64,000 nt of DNA from positions 490,712 through 554,711 of the forward strand of contig DDVS01000001.1 in NCBI GenBank assembly GCA_002345565.1, read 5' to 3'. The stretch comes from Flavobacteriales bacterium UBA2306. Its GTDB lineage: Bacteria > Bacteroidota > Bacteroidia > Flavobacteriales > Weeksellaceae. Of this stretch, positions 51,401-60,037 are shown one piece after another; the stretch's first letter is position 1, and every line of letters begins with the position of its first letter. A program made the translations under genes and the position numbers. The notes under the pieces are model-generated. The model did not search any database. It saw only the letters and a list, made by a program, of their open reading frames with translations, and was not told the origin of the DNA.

Positions 51401-54231
51401 TAAAAATCGAATTTTAGTCCTACGTTGTATCTTGGTTTATAATATTCCATTTGCATTGTTCTGTTCTTTTCGCCTTGGTAATATCTTAATGGTTGATTGG
51501 TAAGATTATTAGCTTCAACAAAGAATCTTATTTTTTCTGTAATGGCATAAGATACGTTAGCGTCTAAGAAGGTTTGTTTATCATAGTAACGGTCATCAAA
51601 AGCAACACCTCCAATCTCATCTAAATAAGAAGCTGTATAGTTAAGCGATACACGCGCGGAGAATCTTTTGTTTTCCCAAGATAAGGACGAGTTAAACATA
51701 TGTGGTGCTGTTCCTGGCAACATAAGACCTTCTCTTTGTACATCATCTCCTACAATACCTTTGGCTTTGGAATGTGTATAAGTATAATTGGCATAAATCC
51801 CAAAATGACTAAGAAAACCAGGTAGAAAATCTAGTTGTCTCTGCAAAGCAACTTCAAAACCATAAACGTCTACACTTTGTCCGTTTCTGGCTTGTGAAAA
51901 TACGTAGGTGTTATCTGCTCCCAAATCATTAGCGAGATCAGGAAACTGTTGTGTAAACTTGTCTCTTGTAAAATTTTGATCGATGTAATTAAAGATAAAT
52001 TTATTAATCTTTTTGTAAAAACCACCAATTGATATTAATCCCACTGATTTGAAATAGTACTCTCCCATTACATCGAAGTTATGAGCATAAGAAGCTTTCA
52101 AATCTGGATTACCTGCATCTATTTGTGCATCTTCTCCTGGTGTAATATTCACAAATGGAGACAAATTGTAATACCCTGGTCTTGCCAAAGAAGTTGTATA
52201 AGCAGCCCTAAGAACCATATCATCTGTTGGCGTATACTTGAAGGTAATGCTTGGTAAATAATTGGTATAGTCGTTTTTGATTTTTCTCTCACCTTCTAAC
52301 ATTACATCATCATCTTCGGTTTTGGTGATATTACCAGTATACTCTGTGTGGGTATTTTCTAAACGAAGACCTGCAATGAAAGAAAAATCATCCGTAATAT
52401 TTTGGTCCCAACGGATATATCCAGCATAGATTTGCTCTTTGGCTTTGTAATTTACCCCTAGATATTCTGCAGGGTTACTTTCTGAAGAAAACATTCCTGT
52501 ATTGTATAAATCCAAATTGCCTAATAATTGTTTTGATGCAAAATATCCTGGGATATACTTGCTATTTGGAGACCAATTTTTACCATCCCAATAGACTGGA
52601 TTAATTTTATCCATAGTGGCTAAGCTGGTGTTGGCATCGGTTGGAGTATAGTCATTAAAACTGTTCTCTCTTTCTTTTTGTTTGATTCTTGTTTTTGCTC
52701 CAAATCTCAATCTGCCTTTTTGCTCTGATATGATATTAAGCGGAATTCTAAGATCTACTTTCCCCGTAATCTCATCTTCAAAAGTATGACCAAACTGCTC
52801 CGTAAGTGTTCGGAATTTATAGGATTTGAGTGTAGGTTCTGTTGTTGGCGTTAGTAATGGTTCTTTCTCACTATCATAACCAGAAAGTGCTACTCCCTTT
52901 GACTGATAATCTATATAACGTTCATTAGGGCGGTCTTCGGACGCTCGTGAATAACCTCCAGACCAATTTAATTGTAGCTGAGAACCCAACAAATGTTCAC
53001 CATTGATAAAATAGTTCTGCATAATCTGGCGTTCTAGCCTTGCCGCTTTACTTTTATCAGTATCTATACCACCTTTGGTTTGTGCTCTAAGATCAGCTTT
53101 GTAACCAGTAATAAGACTTTCATCTGTTTTGTCGTAGATAGGTGTAACTTTATTAAATCTCAGTCTATATCTATTTTCCCAATCGTCTCGCCAGTTATAA
53201 ACAGCACCAGCTTTGATGATATTTTTATCATTAATTTTAAAATCAAAATTAGCCCCTAAACTTTTACGCTCTCTTCTTACATCATATTTGCGAATATCCA
53301 TCTCTCTGATGTAAGCATTACCAAATTTATCTTGCGCCCAAACACCTTCTACATTATCTGACCCATAATCTTGATTATTATAAGAACCGTTGAAAACAAA
53401 CCCAAATTTTTTACCAAAATAACGGTTACCATACATAAAAGCTGTATTGCTAGATACTTTATCTCTAATAGGATTATAACCACCAGCCGCGGTAAGAGAT
53501 ATTCTTTCTTTGTTAGGTGCAGTTCTTGTGATGAGATTTACGGAGCCTCCAATGGCGTCTGCATCCATATCTGGCGTTAAGGTTTTGTTAACTTCGATAA
53601 GTTGAATCATATCGGAAGGAATTAGATCCATCTGAACTCGTCTATTATCACCTTCTGCTGACGGAATTCTGTTCCCATTGAGAGTAACTGAGTTAAGTTC
53701 TGGAGCCAAACCTCTAATAATAATATCTCTAGCTTCACCTTGGTCATTTTGCATCGTAATTCCAGGTACTCGTTTTAAAGCATCTCCGATATTAGAATCT
53801 GGAAATTTCCCTACCTGATCAGACGAAACAATATTGGTGATATTAGAATTATTTTTCTGCGTGTTTAAGGCTCTAGCTTGGTTTTGTCTGCTAATACCAA
53901 GAAGCCGAACTTCTTTTATTGTAGTTGATTTATTTTTATCAAACAAAACATCTATGCTAGTATTATTCTCGGATTTCACAACTACTGTTGATTGCTGACT
54001 ACCATAACCAATATAATCTACGGTTAGCGTATAGGTTCCTTCTGGAACATTAAGGAAGACATAATCGCCTGTAGCATCAGAGATTGTGTAATAATTACCA
54101 GGTGTTAAAATTAGTTTTGCACCAGGCAAAGGAATTTGGTTATTATCATTAATAATCCCAGAGATACTACCTTTTTGCGCAAACACAAAAACTGTTGCAC
54201 AAAAAAGTACAGTTGTAATAAGCTTTTTCAT
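51400..54231 (-). CDS. TonB-dependent receptor
   Basis: 943 aa. Signal peptide (LITTVLFCATVFVFAQ), carboxypeptidase-regulatory-like beta sandwich at ~20-105 (GSISGIINDNNQIPLPGAKLIL, ATGDYVFLNVPEGTYTLTVDYIGY), plug at ~125-240 (VSSDQVGKFPDSNIGDALKRVPGI, IIRGLAPELNSVTLNGNRIP), then a 22-strand barrel ending RYNVGLKFDF. It resembles the TIGR01782 group of receptors and has no SusD partner. Its overlap with the phytase gene suggests uptake of phytate, its products or the metal complex. Promoter box at 54249-54256. Confidence 0.93.
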   Translation of the reverse strand: MKKLITTVLFCATVFVFAQKGSISGIINDNNQIPLPGAKLILTPGNYYTISDATGDYVFLNVPEGTYTLTVDYIGYGSQQSTVVVKSENNTSIDVLFDKNKSTTIKEVRLLGISRQNQARALNTQKNNSNITNIVSSDQVGKFPDSNIGDALKRVPGITMQNDQGEARDIIIRGLAPELNSVTLNGNRIPSAEGDNRRVQMDLIPSDMIQLIEVNKTLTPDMDADAIGGSVNLITRTAPNKERISLTAAGGYNPIRDKVSSNTAFMYGNRYFGKKFGFVFNGSYNNQDYGSDNVEGVWAQDKFGNAYIREMDIRKYDVRRERKSLGANFDFKINDKNIIKAGAVYNWRDDWENRYRLRFNKVTPIYDKTDESLITGYKADLRAQTKGGIDTDKSKAARLERQIMQNYFINGEHLLGSQLQLNWSGGYSRASEDRPNERYIDYQSKGVALSGYDSEKEPLLTPTTEPTLKSYKFRTLTEQFGHTFEDEITGKVDLRIPLNIISEQKGRLRFGAKTRIKQKERENSFNDYTPTDANTSLATMDKINPVYWDGKNWSPNSKYIPGYFASKQLLGNLDLYNTGMFSSESNPAEYLGVNYKAKEQIYAGYIRWDQNITDDFSFIAGLRLENTHTEYTGNITKTEDDDVMLEGERKIKNDYTNYLPSITFKYTPTDDMVLRAAYTTSLARPGYYNLSPFVNITPGEDAQIDAGNPDLKASYAHNFDVMGEYYFKSVGLISIGGFYKKINKFIFNYIDQNFTRDKFTQQFPDLANDLGADNTYVFSQARNGQSVDVYGFEVALQRQLDFLPGFLSHFGIYANYTYTHSKAKGIVGDDVQREGLMLPGTAPHMFNSSLSWENKRFSARVSLNYTASYLDEIGGVAFDDRYYDKQTFLDANVSYAITEKIRFFVEANNLTNQPLRYYQGEKNRTMQMEYYKPRYNVGLKFDF

Positions 54232-54248
54232 TTAGATTTATTTGCGGA

Positions 54249-54256
54249 CAAAAATA
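54249..54256 (-). promoter_or_regulatory. -7 box of the TonB-phytase operon (TATTTTTG)
   Basis: Minus-strand TATTTTTG about 18 nt upstream of the receptor ATG. Confidence 0.5.
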
Positions 54257-54343
54257 AGATTGCGCTCTTTTAAACTTATTAATACAACTTAAATCATATA
54301 ATAATTCTATTAAAACTAAATATCAATAGGATTTAACAAATAA

Positions 54344-54387
54344 TTTTCAATCAATTTATCTTTCATCTTGGATAAATTGATTGAAAA
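54344..54387. other. Perfect 17-bp palindrome upstream of the TonB-phytase operon
   Basis: Arms TTTTCAATCAATTTATC (54344-54360) and its exact complement (54371-54387) flank a 10-nt loop. The outer ends are TTTT...AAAA, the reverse of an intrinsic terminator, and no T-run follows on either strand. It lies 88-131 nt upstream of the -7 box and 28 nt past the stop of 54415-54645. It may be an operator or an unusual 3' end structure. Confidence 0.6.
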
Positions 54388-54414
54388 ATTTACAAAATTT
54401 GCTGAGTGATCAAG

Positions 54415-54645
54415 TTAAGTCTGTTTCTTTCTTTTGAAAATCTGAAGCAAAAGAAAACAATTCAAAACAGAATAAGCTAGAATTACACCAATGAAAAACC
54501 AAAAACTTCTACCTTCCAAAAACCATTCTCCATTCCCAGAAAACGAATCTCTGAGCACGAGAAACATTAGAACAATCAAAAAAAGATTAATGACAACAGA
54601 AAAAATCAAAATGATTTTATAAATGGTTTCTTGGTGTTTTATCAT
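54415..54645 (-). CDS. Small two-helix membrane protein
   Basis: 76 aa, unknown function. Helix 1 IILIFSVVINLFLIVLMFLVL (~12-32), a loop with Gly and acidic residues (RDSFSGNGEWFLEGRS), helix 2 FWFFIGVILAYSVLNCFLLLQIF (~48-70), and a basic end KRKKQT, consistent with an inner-membrane hairpin with both ends in the cytoplasm. It follows the alpha/beta hydrolase gene by 27 nt on the same strand and is probably co-transcribed with it. Confidence 0.6.
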   Translation of the reverse strand: MIKHQETIYKIILIFSVVINLFLIVLMFLVLRDSFSGNGEWFLEGRSFWFFIGVILAYSVLNCFLLLQIFKRKKQT

Positions 54646-54672
54646 TTTAAAAATTACTTATCTAAAGAGTAT

Positions 54673-55449
54673 CTAATTCTGTAAAAATTCTTTCACAGCT
54701 GCATTGAAATCAACAGGGTTATTAGCCTGAACCCAATGCTCTGCATTTTTGATTTTGATGAGTTTGCAATTCGGGAATTGTTGTCTGATGAGAAACTCGT
54801 CTTGTGGAAGAATATAATTGGAATTAGCTCCGGCAATGAACAAAGTCGGACCATTGAAAACACCGAATTTAATTGCATTAGAAACAAACTCAGTATATTT
54901 TGCAGCCAAAGTTTCAAGATTGAATCTCCAAGCCAGTTTTTTATCCTCTGTCCAATACAGATTTTTCATCAAAAACTGAATCACAAACTTCTCGTGAATA
55001 TATTCTCCAAGAACTTTTTCTACATCTTGACGAGATTCAACTTTTGAGAAATCAACCGTTTGAAGTGCTTTTATAATCCCTTGATGATGTGGCGGATATG
55101 CTTTTGGAGAGATATCAGCAACAATCAGTTTTTCAACCCTTTCAGGAAAATTAATGGCAAATTGCATCACCGCTTTTCCACCTAATGAATGTCCTAATAA
55201 ATTAGCTTTTTGAATATTGTGGGCGTCAAGATAATTTAGAATATCATTTGCCAAATCATCGTGTGTCATAGAATCTGAATGAAAACTACGACCGTGATTT
55301 CTCAAATCCAACAAATGCGTTGGCATCAATTCTCCAAATTCTTTCCCAAAACTTCCCCAATTATCCAACATCCCGAACAATCCGTGAAAAACTAAAAGCG
55401 GCGTTTCTGTTCTTTCTTCTCCGTATATTTTTGAATGTAAAATTTCCAT
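54673..55449 (-). CDS. Alpha/beta hydrolase (YbfF-like esterase)
   Basis: 258 aa. Alpha/beta fold with FHGLFGMLDNWGSFGKEF (oxyanion HG), LRNHGRSFHSDSMTHDDLANDIL, nucleophile Ser in GHSLGGKAVMQFA (~residue 94), the acid region VFNGPTLFIAGANSNYI, and the catalytic His in IKNAEHWVQANNP. The closest named group is YbfF, an acyl-CoA/ester hydrolase. Cytoplasmic; no signal peptide. The upstream 282-nt gap to the 55732 gene contains a 7-bp inverted repeat (55496-55502 / 55508-55514), one 13-mer repeat and the next gene's promoter. Confidence 0.87.
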   Translation of the reverse strand: MEILHSKIYGEERTETPLLVFHGLFGMLDNWGSFGKEFGELMPTHLLDLRNHGRSFHSDSMTHDDLANDILNYLDAHNIQKANLLGHSLGGKAVMQFAINFPERVEKLIVADISPKAYPPHHQGIIKALQTVDFSKVESRQDVEKVLGEYIHEKFVIQFLMKNLYWTEDKKLAWRFNLETLAAKYTEFVSNAIKFGVFNGPTLFIAGANSNYILPQDEFLIRQQFPNCKLIKIKNAEHWVQANNPVDFNAAVKEFLQN

Positions 55450-55506
55450 TTTTTTTAATTAATACATTTCACACTAAACAAAACAACAGTATTACAATCA
55501 ATAAAT

Positions 55507-55519
55507 AATTGATTTACAG
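55507..55519 (+). repeat. Intergenic 13-mer AATTGATTTACAG (copy 3 of 3)
   Basis: Identical to 6785-6797 and 37098-37110. This copy overlaps the right arm of a 7-bp inverted repeat. Confidence 0.6.
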
Positions 55520-55670
55520 ATGGTTGTAAAACATTGTTTAGACGCTGTAAATTACGATAAATAATTGGAATAATCTGATCGTTTTATACCGAACAAGTTC
55601 AAAAAAAACTATTTAAATATTCAATAATAAAATGAGTATAAATACCTATAAAAAAATGGATTTATATTCA

Positions 55671-55702
55671 TTGCTTTTGATTTGAAGTTCAAATTACATT
55701 TG
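55671..55702 (+). promoter_or_regulatory. Promoter of the 55732 lipoprotein operon
   Basis: TTG at 55671-55673, 21 nt, TACATTTG at 55695-55702. A ~20-nt leader follows. Confidence 0.6.
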
Positions 55703-55731
55703 TTAAATAAAAAACTTTAAAATTTAAACTA

Positions 55732-56187
55732 ATGAAAAAATTATTCTTTTACCTGTTGGCTTGTTCATTTTTGACCACAGCAATCATCTCTTGTCATAGA
55801 AACAACGATGATGAAGAACAAGGAAATACGACAACTGCACAAGATGGATTTTATTATTTTGAAAACGGCACAACGACACAGACCAAAGCTGACAAAGCCT
55901 TTGTAACTGGTTCTGCCAATACTATTGTAGCTCAATCTGCAGACGGCAAAACCGGCTTCGAAATCAATCTGACGGGACTTTCAAAATCTACTTATACGAT
56001 AGGAAGCTCGAATCACGTAACCTATTACAAATCCGGTGCATCGGGTTATTGGGTTGCAAGCGGCGGTTCGGTTGTGATTACGTCAAATGCAAGTGGAAAA
56101 CTTACCGGTACTTTTGATGTTCAAGGAACTGGGATTACAGGAATTACACGTGTTAGCGGAACATTTACAAATCTCACTATCAATTAG
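55732..56187 (+). CDS. Acidic-tag lipoprotein, unknown function
   Basis: 151 aa. Lipoprotein signal (LLACSFLTTAIISC, Cys21), then HRNNDDEEQ, which fits a surface-export signal. The mature domain is a small beta-rich fold (FYYFENGTTTQTKADKAFVTG, GFEINLTGLSKSTYTIGSSNHVTYY, VVITSNASGKLTGTFDVQGTGI, ending VSGTFTNLTIN). I do not recognise a named family. The T9SS BNR-type gene starts 19 nt after its stop, so the two are likely one transcript and perhaps one surface assembly. Confidence 0.65.
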   Translation: MKKLFFYLLACSFLTTAIISCHRNNDDEEQGNTTTAQDGFYYFENGTTTQTKADKAFVTGSANTIVAQSADGKTGFEINLTGLSKSTYTIGSSNHVTYYKSGASGYWVASGGSVVITSNASGKLTGTFDVQGTGITGITRVSGTFTNLTIN

Positions 56188-56206
56188 GATTCTAAAACTG
56201 CCGTTT

Positions 56207-57451
56207 ATGAAAAAATATTTATTAATGGTTCAGTTGATTTTATATCCTTTTGAAAACATCAATGCACAAACCTGGGTTAAAACCTCTGCACCAACTAATA
56301 TCCAATATAAAGACATCCGGACATTTGGGAAAGATATCATCTATGCTTTCGGAAAATCTCCCAGCGACTCAACTCCACAGACTTTGGTAAGTTCTTTTGA
56401 TGGCGGACAAACTTGGAAAGTAGGTACAATACCATTTCTATACACCGTTTATCTCGTGGCAACGCCTTCTGGTTTGGTTGTCGGAAACGGGGCATTTTCC
56501 AATCCTACTTCTAATTACACCGATGATGGTGGAACGACTTGGAAAAAAGTAACCGGAACCGAAACCAATTATTTCTTCCCAGCCGGGATTTTACCCAACG
56601 GAAAATTGCTTTTTTCAGATCAGCTTTTTAAATCTTTGAGTGTTTCTCCGGATTTTATTTCTCTTGGAACCAAAGTTTCTACCGCAGTAACACCCGATTT
56701 TACAACATTTGCGACAAATCCCAGCGGAAGAGTAATTTTTGGACACGAAGGAAATAACGGTTTCGATTTGGCTTATTCCGATGATAATGGTGCAACACTT
56801 GTCAATATTTCACTCAAGAATCTTATCGGAACTACAAAACAAGCCAAAATGATTACTTATGCAGGAAACAATACATTTTACGCAGCAGGAGTAAATACGG
56901 AACTTCTAAAAAGTATAGACAACGGAAACACGTGGACAACTTGTGCCGCAATCTCTTCCGGGCTTTATATTTCCAGCATCAAAGCCAATTCCAAAGGAAG
57001 ACTGATCGTGAGCAAAACCGGAAATATTTTTATGACTTCTACAGATGGCGGACAAAGCTTCTCTCCCATTAACAACGGATTGCCAACTTATGGAAACGGA
57101 AATCTGGGCGTAACGAGCGATGGACAATTCTGGCTGGCATACTCCGACGGAGAAACGGGTGCTACAACTGGCGGAATCTATGTTTTCCAAGATAATTTAG
57201 CTGTTTCTGAAAATAAAAAATCAAGTTTTGAAATTTATCCGAATCCGGCAAAAAACTTGGTAAATATTAACAATATAGGAAAAAATGCAAATATAAAAAT
57301 CAAAGATGCCAGCGGAAAATTAATCTACACAGCTATTTCTCAAAACTCTAAAGAAAGCATCGATACAAGTCGCTTTGCCAACGGGGTTTACTTTATACAT
57401 ATCCAAACCAATGGAATAACCATGACTCAAAAACTAATAATCCAACAATAG
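56207..57451 (+). CDS. T9SS-secreted BNR/sialidase-like beta-propeller protein
   Basis: 414 aa from the chosen ATG at 56207, which gives a good signal peptide (KKYLLMVQLILYPFENINAQ). The longer ORF from 56087 would overlap the preceding gene and bury this signal. Repeated BNR/Asp-box-like strands: VSSFDGGQTWKVG, YTDDGGTTWKKV, AYSDDNGATLVNI, KSIDNGNTWTTC, MTSTDGGQSFSPI. Asp boxes mark propellers of sialidases, Vps10 and xyloglucanases, but no catalytic set is evident, so a binding or structural role is as likely. The last ~75 residues (FEIYPNPAKNLVNINN to KLIIQQ) are a type A T9SS sorting domain. Confidence 0.82.
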   Translation: MKKYLLMVQLILYPFENINAQTWVKTSAPTNIQYKDIRTFGKDIIYAFGKSPSDSTPQTLVSSFDGGQTWKVGTIPFLYTVYLVATPSGLVVGNGAFSNPTSNYTDDGGTTWKKVTGTETNYFFPAGILPNGKLLFSDQLFKSLSVSPDFISLGTKVSTAVTPDFTTFATNPSGRVIFGHEGNNGFDLAYSDDNGATLVNISLKNLIGTTKQAKMITYAGNNTFYAAGVNTELLKSIDNGNTWTTCAAISSGLYISSIKANSKGRLIVSKTGNIFMTSTDGGQSFSPINNGLPTYGNGNLGVTSDGQFWLAYSDGETGATTGGIYVFQDNLAVSENKKSSFEIYPNPAKNLVNINNIGKNANIKIKDASGKLIYTAISQNSKESIDTSRFANGVYFIHIQTNGITMTQKLIIQQ

Positions 57452-57461
57452 ATTTTCCAAA

Positions 57462-57497
57462 AAAGGCTTTCATTGTTTTTTGGAAGCCTTTGTTTTT
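57462..57497 (+). terminator. Terminator of the lipoprotein-BNR operon
   Basis: AAAGGCTT (57462-57469) pairs with AAGCCTTT (57484-57491), followed by GTTTTT. A nested CCAAAAAA/TTTTTTGG pairing is also possible. Confidence 0.75.
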
Positions 57498-57523
57498 ATT
57501 TCGATTTGAAATAAATTTTATAT

Positions 57524-57531
57524 TATATTTG
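57524..57531 (+). promoter_or_regulatory. -7 box of the histidine kinase operon (TATATTTG)
   Basis: TATATTTG, 16 nt before the start. A TTTG at 57505-57508 is spaced only 15 nt. Confidence 0.5.
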
Positions 57532-57547
57532 TATAAAACGCAACATC

Positions 57548-59332
57548 GTGAAAATCAAATCATTCATAAAAAATAATATTATATTATTTTTTCTTCTCTT
57601 TATACAATATTTGCTTTCTACTGAGAAAAAAGACAGTCTTCAAATATTGATTTCTTCTGAAAATAATTATACTAAAAAAATAGAATTATATCAAAAAATA
57701 ATAAATCAAATAAAAACTCAAGATTTTGAAAAAACCATAATCCTTTCTGATGAAGCTCTTTATTTGGCAAAAAAAAATAATGATGAAATATCCAAAGCTA
57801 ATCTCCTTAGATTAAAAGGAAATGCTTATTACTTTAGAGGAGAATTTGAAAATTGTAGTCATTATTTTTTCAAAAGTTTAGAAATTCTGAATAAAAAACC
57901 ACCATCCAAAAACCTCATTTTTTTATACAATGATTTTGGAAGACTCTATAGAAAATTGAAAGATTATCCAAGAGCTTTGAAAAATTATGATTTGGCTTTT
58001 TTAGCAGAAAAAGGTTTAAAAGATGATGAACTTCTTGCTACACTCTACAATGAAAGTGGAATCGTTTACGAAGAAATGGGTAATTATAATGAAGCTAAAA
58101 ATCGATACAAAAAATCTTTAGAAATTCAAGAAAAACGAGGCGACTTGGTAGGACAAGGTTATTCTCTAGAATTCATAGGTGGTGTTTATATGCTACAAAA
58201 AAAATATTCTGAAAGTGAAAAATACCTTCTAAAATCTCTAGAAATAAGAAAAAAAACTAAAGATAGTTTTGCAATTGCTTTGAGTTTTAATGTATTAGGT
58301 AATTTGTTTTCAGAAAAAAAAGATTTTTCAAAAGCTGAACAGAATTATATCTATAGTAACAATATTGCAAAAAAGATTAATTATCTAGACTTACAACAAT
58401 TAAATTATCATCAATTATCAAAGATTTATAAAGCAATAGGCAAATTTAATCTTGCTTACCAAAATCTAGAGAGTTTTAGATTAATAAATGAGAAAATTTT
58501 CAGTCTAGAAAAAATAAAACAAGTTGAAGAAATTTCTACAAAATATGAAACCGCCGAGAAAGATAAAGAGATATTAGTACAAAAAAACAAAATACTTAAA
58601 AAAAATATTCTTGTTTTTTCTCTCATCGGGATTTTATTATTGGGATTGATTTATTATAAAAATTATCAACACAGACAGGAAAAAAAACTTCAAAAAGAAA
58701 TTTACAAACATCAGGAATTGGCTACCAAAGCCCTTTTCGAAGGTGAGCAAAACGAGCGAATCCGCATTGCGAGAGACCTGCACGACAGTGTGGGGCAAAT
58801 GCTGTCTCTAATAAAAATGAATCTTTCTACGCAAGAGCAAAATCCTGAAACCGAAAAAACCCAAAACTTGGTCGACAAAACCATTTTGGAAGTCCGTAGT
58901 ATTTCTCATAATCTGATCCCGGAAGAGCTCAATTTCGGCATATTCTCCGCTTTGGAAAATCTGGCGGACAAAGTAAATGCAACATCTCAAACCAAGATGG
59001 AACTCCATATCTCGGAAGAGATCAGAGAAATCAAATTCCAAAAACAAAACGAACTCTCCATCTACAGAATTGTGCAGGAAGTGGTGAATAATATGATAAA
59101 ACATGCGGATGCAAGCTTGATTGATCTATCTATAAAAAAAATTGAAAATAGTCTCATCATCAATATCCGAGACAACGGAAAAGGCATGAATGATGATGCG
59201 ATTGAACAATCTTCGGGAATTGGGTGGAAAAACATCAAAGCTAGAGTAAATATGATGTCCGGAAATTTAAAAATAGAATCTGAAAAACTAACAGGAACAC
59301 AAATAGAAATAACCCTACCACAAAATGGATAA
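57548..59332 (+). CDS. TPR sensor histidine kinase (NarL/LytS-like HisKA_3)
   Basis: 594 aa. N-terminal membrane/signal helix (IILFFLLFIQYLL), TPR repeats at ~40-330 (ANLLRLKGNAYYFRGEFENCSHYF, ATLYNESGIVYEEMGNYNEAKNRY, GQGYSLEFIGGVYMLQKKYSESEKY), a membrane helix at ~355-373 (NILVFSLIGILLLGLIYY), then HisKA_3 with the phospho-acceptor His412 in RIARDLHDSVGQML. HATPase_c follows: N-box RIVQEVVNNMIKHADAS, G1 NIRDNGKGM and G2 SSGIGWKNI. The start may be GTG at 57548. It overlaps the response regulator gene by 8 nt, so they form a two-component pair. Confidence 0.9.
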   Translation: MKIKSFIKNNIILFFLLFIQYLLSTEKKDSLQILISSENNYTKKIELYQKIINQIKTQDFEKTIILSDEALYLAKKNNDEISKANLLRLKGNAYYFRGEFENCSHYFFKSLEILNKKPPSKNLIFLYNDFGRLYRKLKDYPRALKNYDLAFLAEKGLKDDELLATLYNESGIVYEEMGNYNEAKNRYKKSLEIQEKRGDLVGQGYSLEFIGGVYMLQKKYSESEKYLLKSLEIRKKTKDSFAIALSFNVLGNLFSEKKDFSKAEQNYIYSNNIAKKINYLDLQQLNYHQLSKIYKAIGKFNLAYQNLESFRLINEKIFSLEKIKQVEEISTKYETAEKDKEILVQKNKILKKNILVFSLIGILLLGLIYYKNYQHRQEKKLQKEIYKHQELATKALFEGEQNERIRIARDLHDSVGQMLSLIKMNLSTQEQNPETEKTQNLVDKTILEVRSISHNLIPEELNFGIFSALENLADKVNATSQTKMELHISEEIREIKFQKQNELSIYRIVQEVVNNMIKHADASLIDLSIKKIENSLIINIRDNGKGMNDDAIEQSSGIGWKNIKARVNMMSGNLKIESEKLTGTQIEITLPQNG

Positions 59333-59978
59333 CCAAGAAAAACTTAAAATCCTGATTGCCGATGATCATCAAATGATGATCGACGGAATCCGAAATCTAC
59401 TCTCCAAAGAAACAGAGATCAACATCGTAGACGAAGCCAACAACGGCCAAATTGCTTATGAAAAAGTAGCCGCCAATCCGGAAAATTTTAATCTAATATT
59501 AACCGACGTCAGTATGCCATTGCTCACAGGTACAGAGCTTTGCAAAATGCTTAAGAGCGAATTTCCTCACATCCAGGTTTTAATCCTTTCTATGTACAAC
59601 AATTCTACCGCAGTGAAAGAAGCTGTGCTTGCAGAAGCTGACGGCTATATCCTTAAAAATGCAGGAAAAAATGAACTTCTGAAAGCTATCCACAGAATTT
59701 CTAGTGGCGGAACCTATTTTTCGCAAGATATTATCCCGTTGATTTATAATCAATACCATAAAGAGAAAATCCAGAATGAGCAATTGTCTTATTTAACAAC
59801 CAGAGAACGCGAAATTCTAAGTCTAATCGTTAAAGAAATGACCAGTGAAGAAATTGCAGAAACACTTTTTATCAGCAAGAAAACTGTGGATAATCATCGC
59901 CAGCATCTATTGGAAAAAACCTGTTGTAAAAGCACGGTAGGATTAGTAAAATTTGCGATAAGATTAGGATTGGAATAA
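59325..59978 (+). CDS. NarL/LuxR-family response regulator
   Basis: 217 aa. Receiver domain 7-125: acidic pocket ADDH, phospho-acceptor Asp61 in LILTDVSMPL, Ser/Thr and Lys conserved positions in VLILSMYNNS and YILKNAGK. A LuxR helix-turn-helix covers ~152-212 (LTTREREILSLIVKEMTSEEIAETLFISKKTVDNHRQHLLEK). It overlaps its kinase gene. Targets are unknown; the adjacent T9SS BNR/lipoprotein operon is an obvious candidate, but this is inference. Confidence 0.93.
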   Translation: MDNQEKLKILIADDHQMMIDGIRNLLSKETEINIVDEANNGQIAYEKVAANPENFNLILTDVSMPLLTGTELCKMLKSEFPHIQVLILSMYNNSTAVKEAVLAEADGYILKNAGKNELLKAIHRISSGGTYFSQDIIPLIYNQYHKEKIQNEQLSYLTTREREILSLIVKEMTSEEIAETLFISKKTVDNHRQHLLEKTCCKSTVGLVKFAIRLGLE

Positions 59979-60037
59979 CATTTTAATAAAATCCTATCGC
60001 AAAAGCTTTCATAATTTTCTCTTTACATAGACTTCTT

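Noticed and set aside
56087..56206. Longer start for the BNR protein, overlapping the lipoprotein gene
   Set aside because: It would place 40 residues before a clear signal peptide and overlap the previous CDS by about 100 nt; ATG at 56207 fits.
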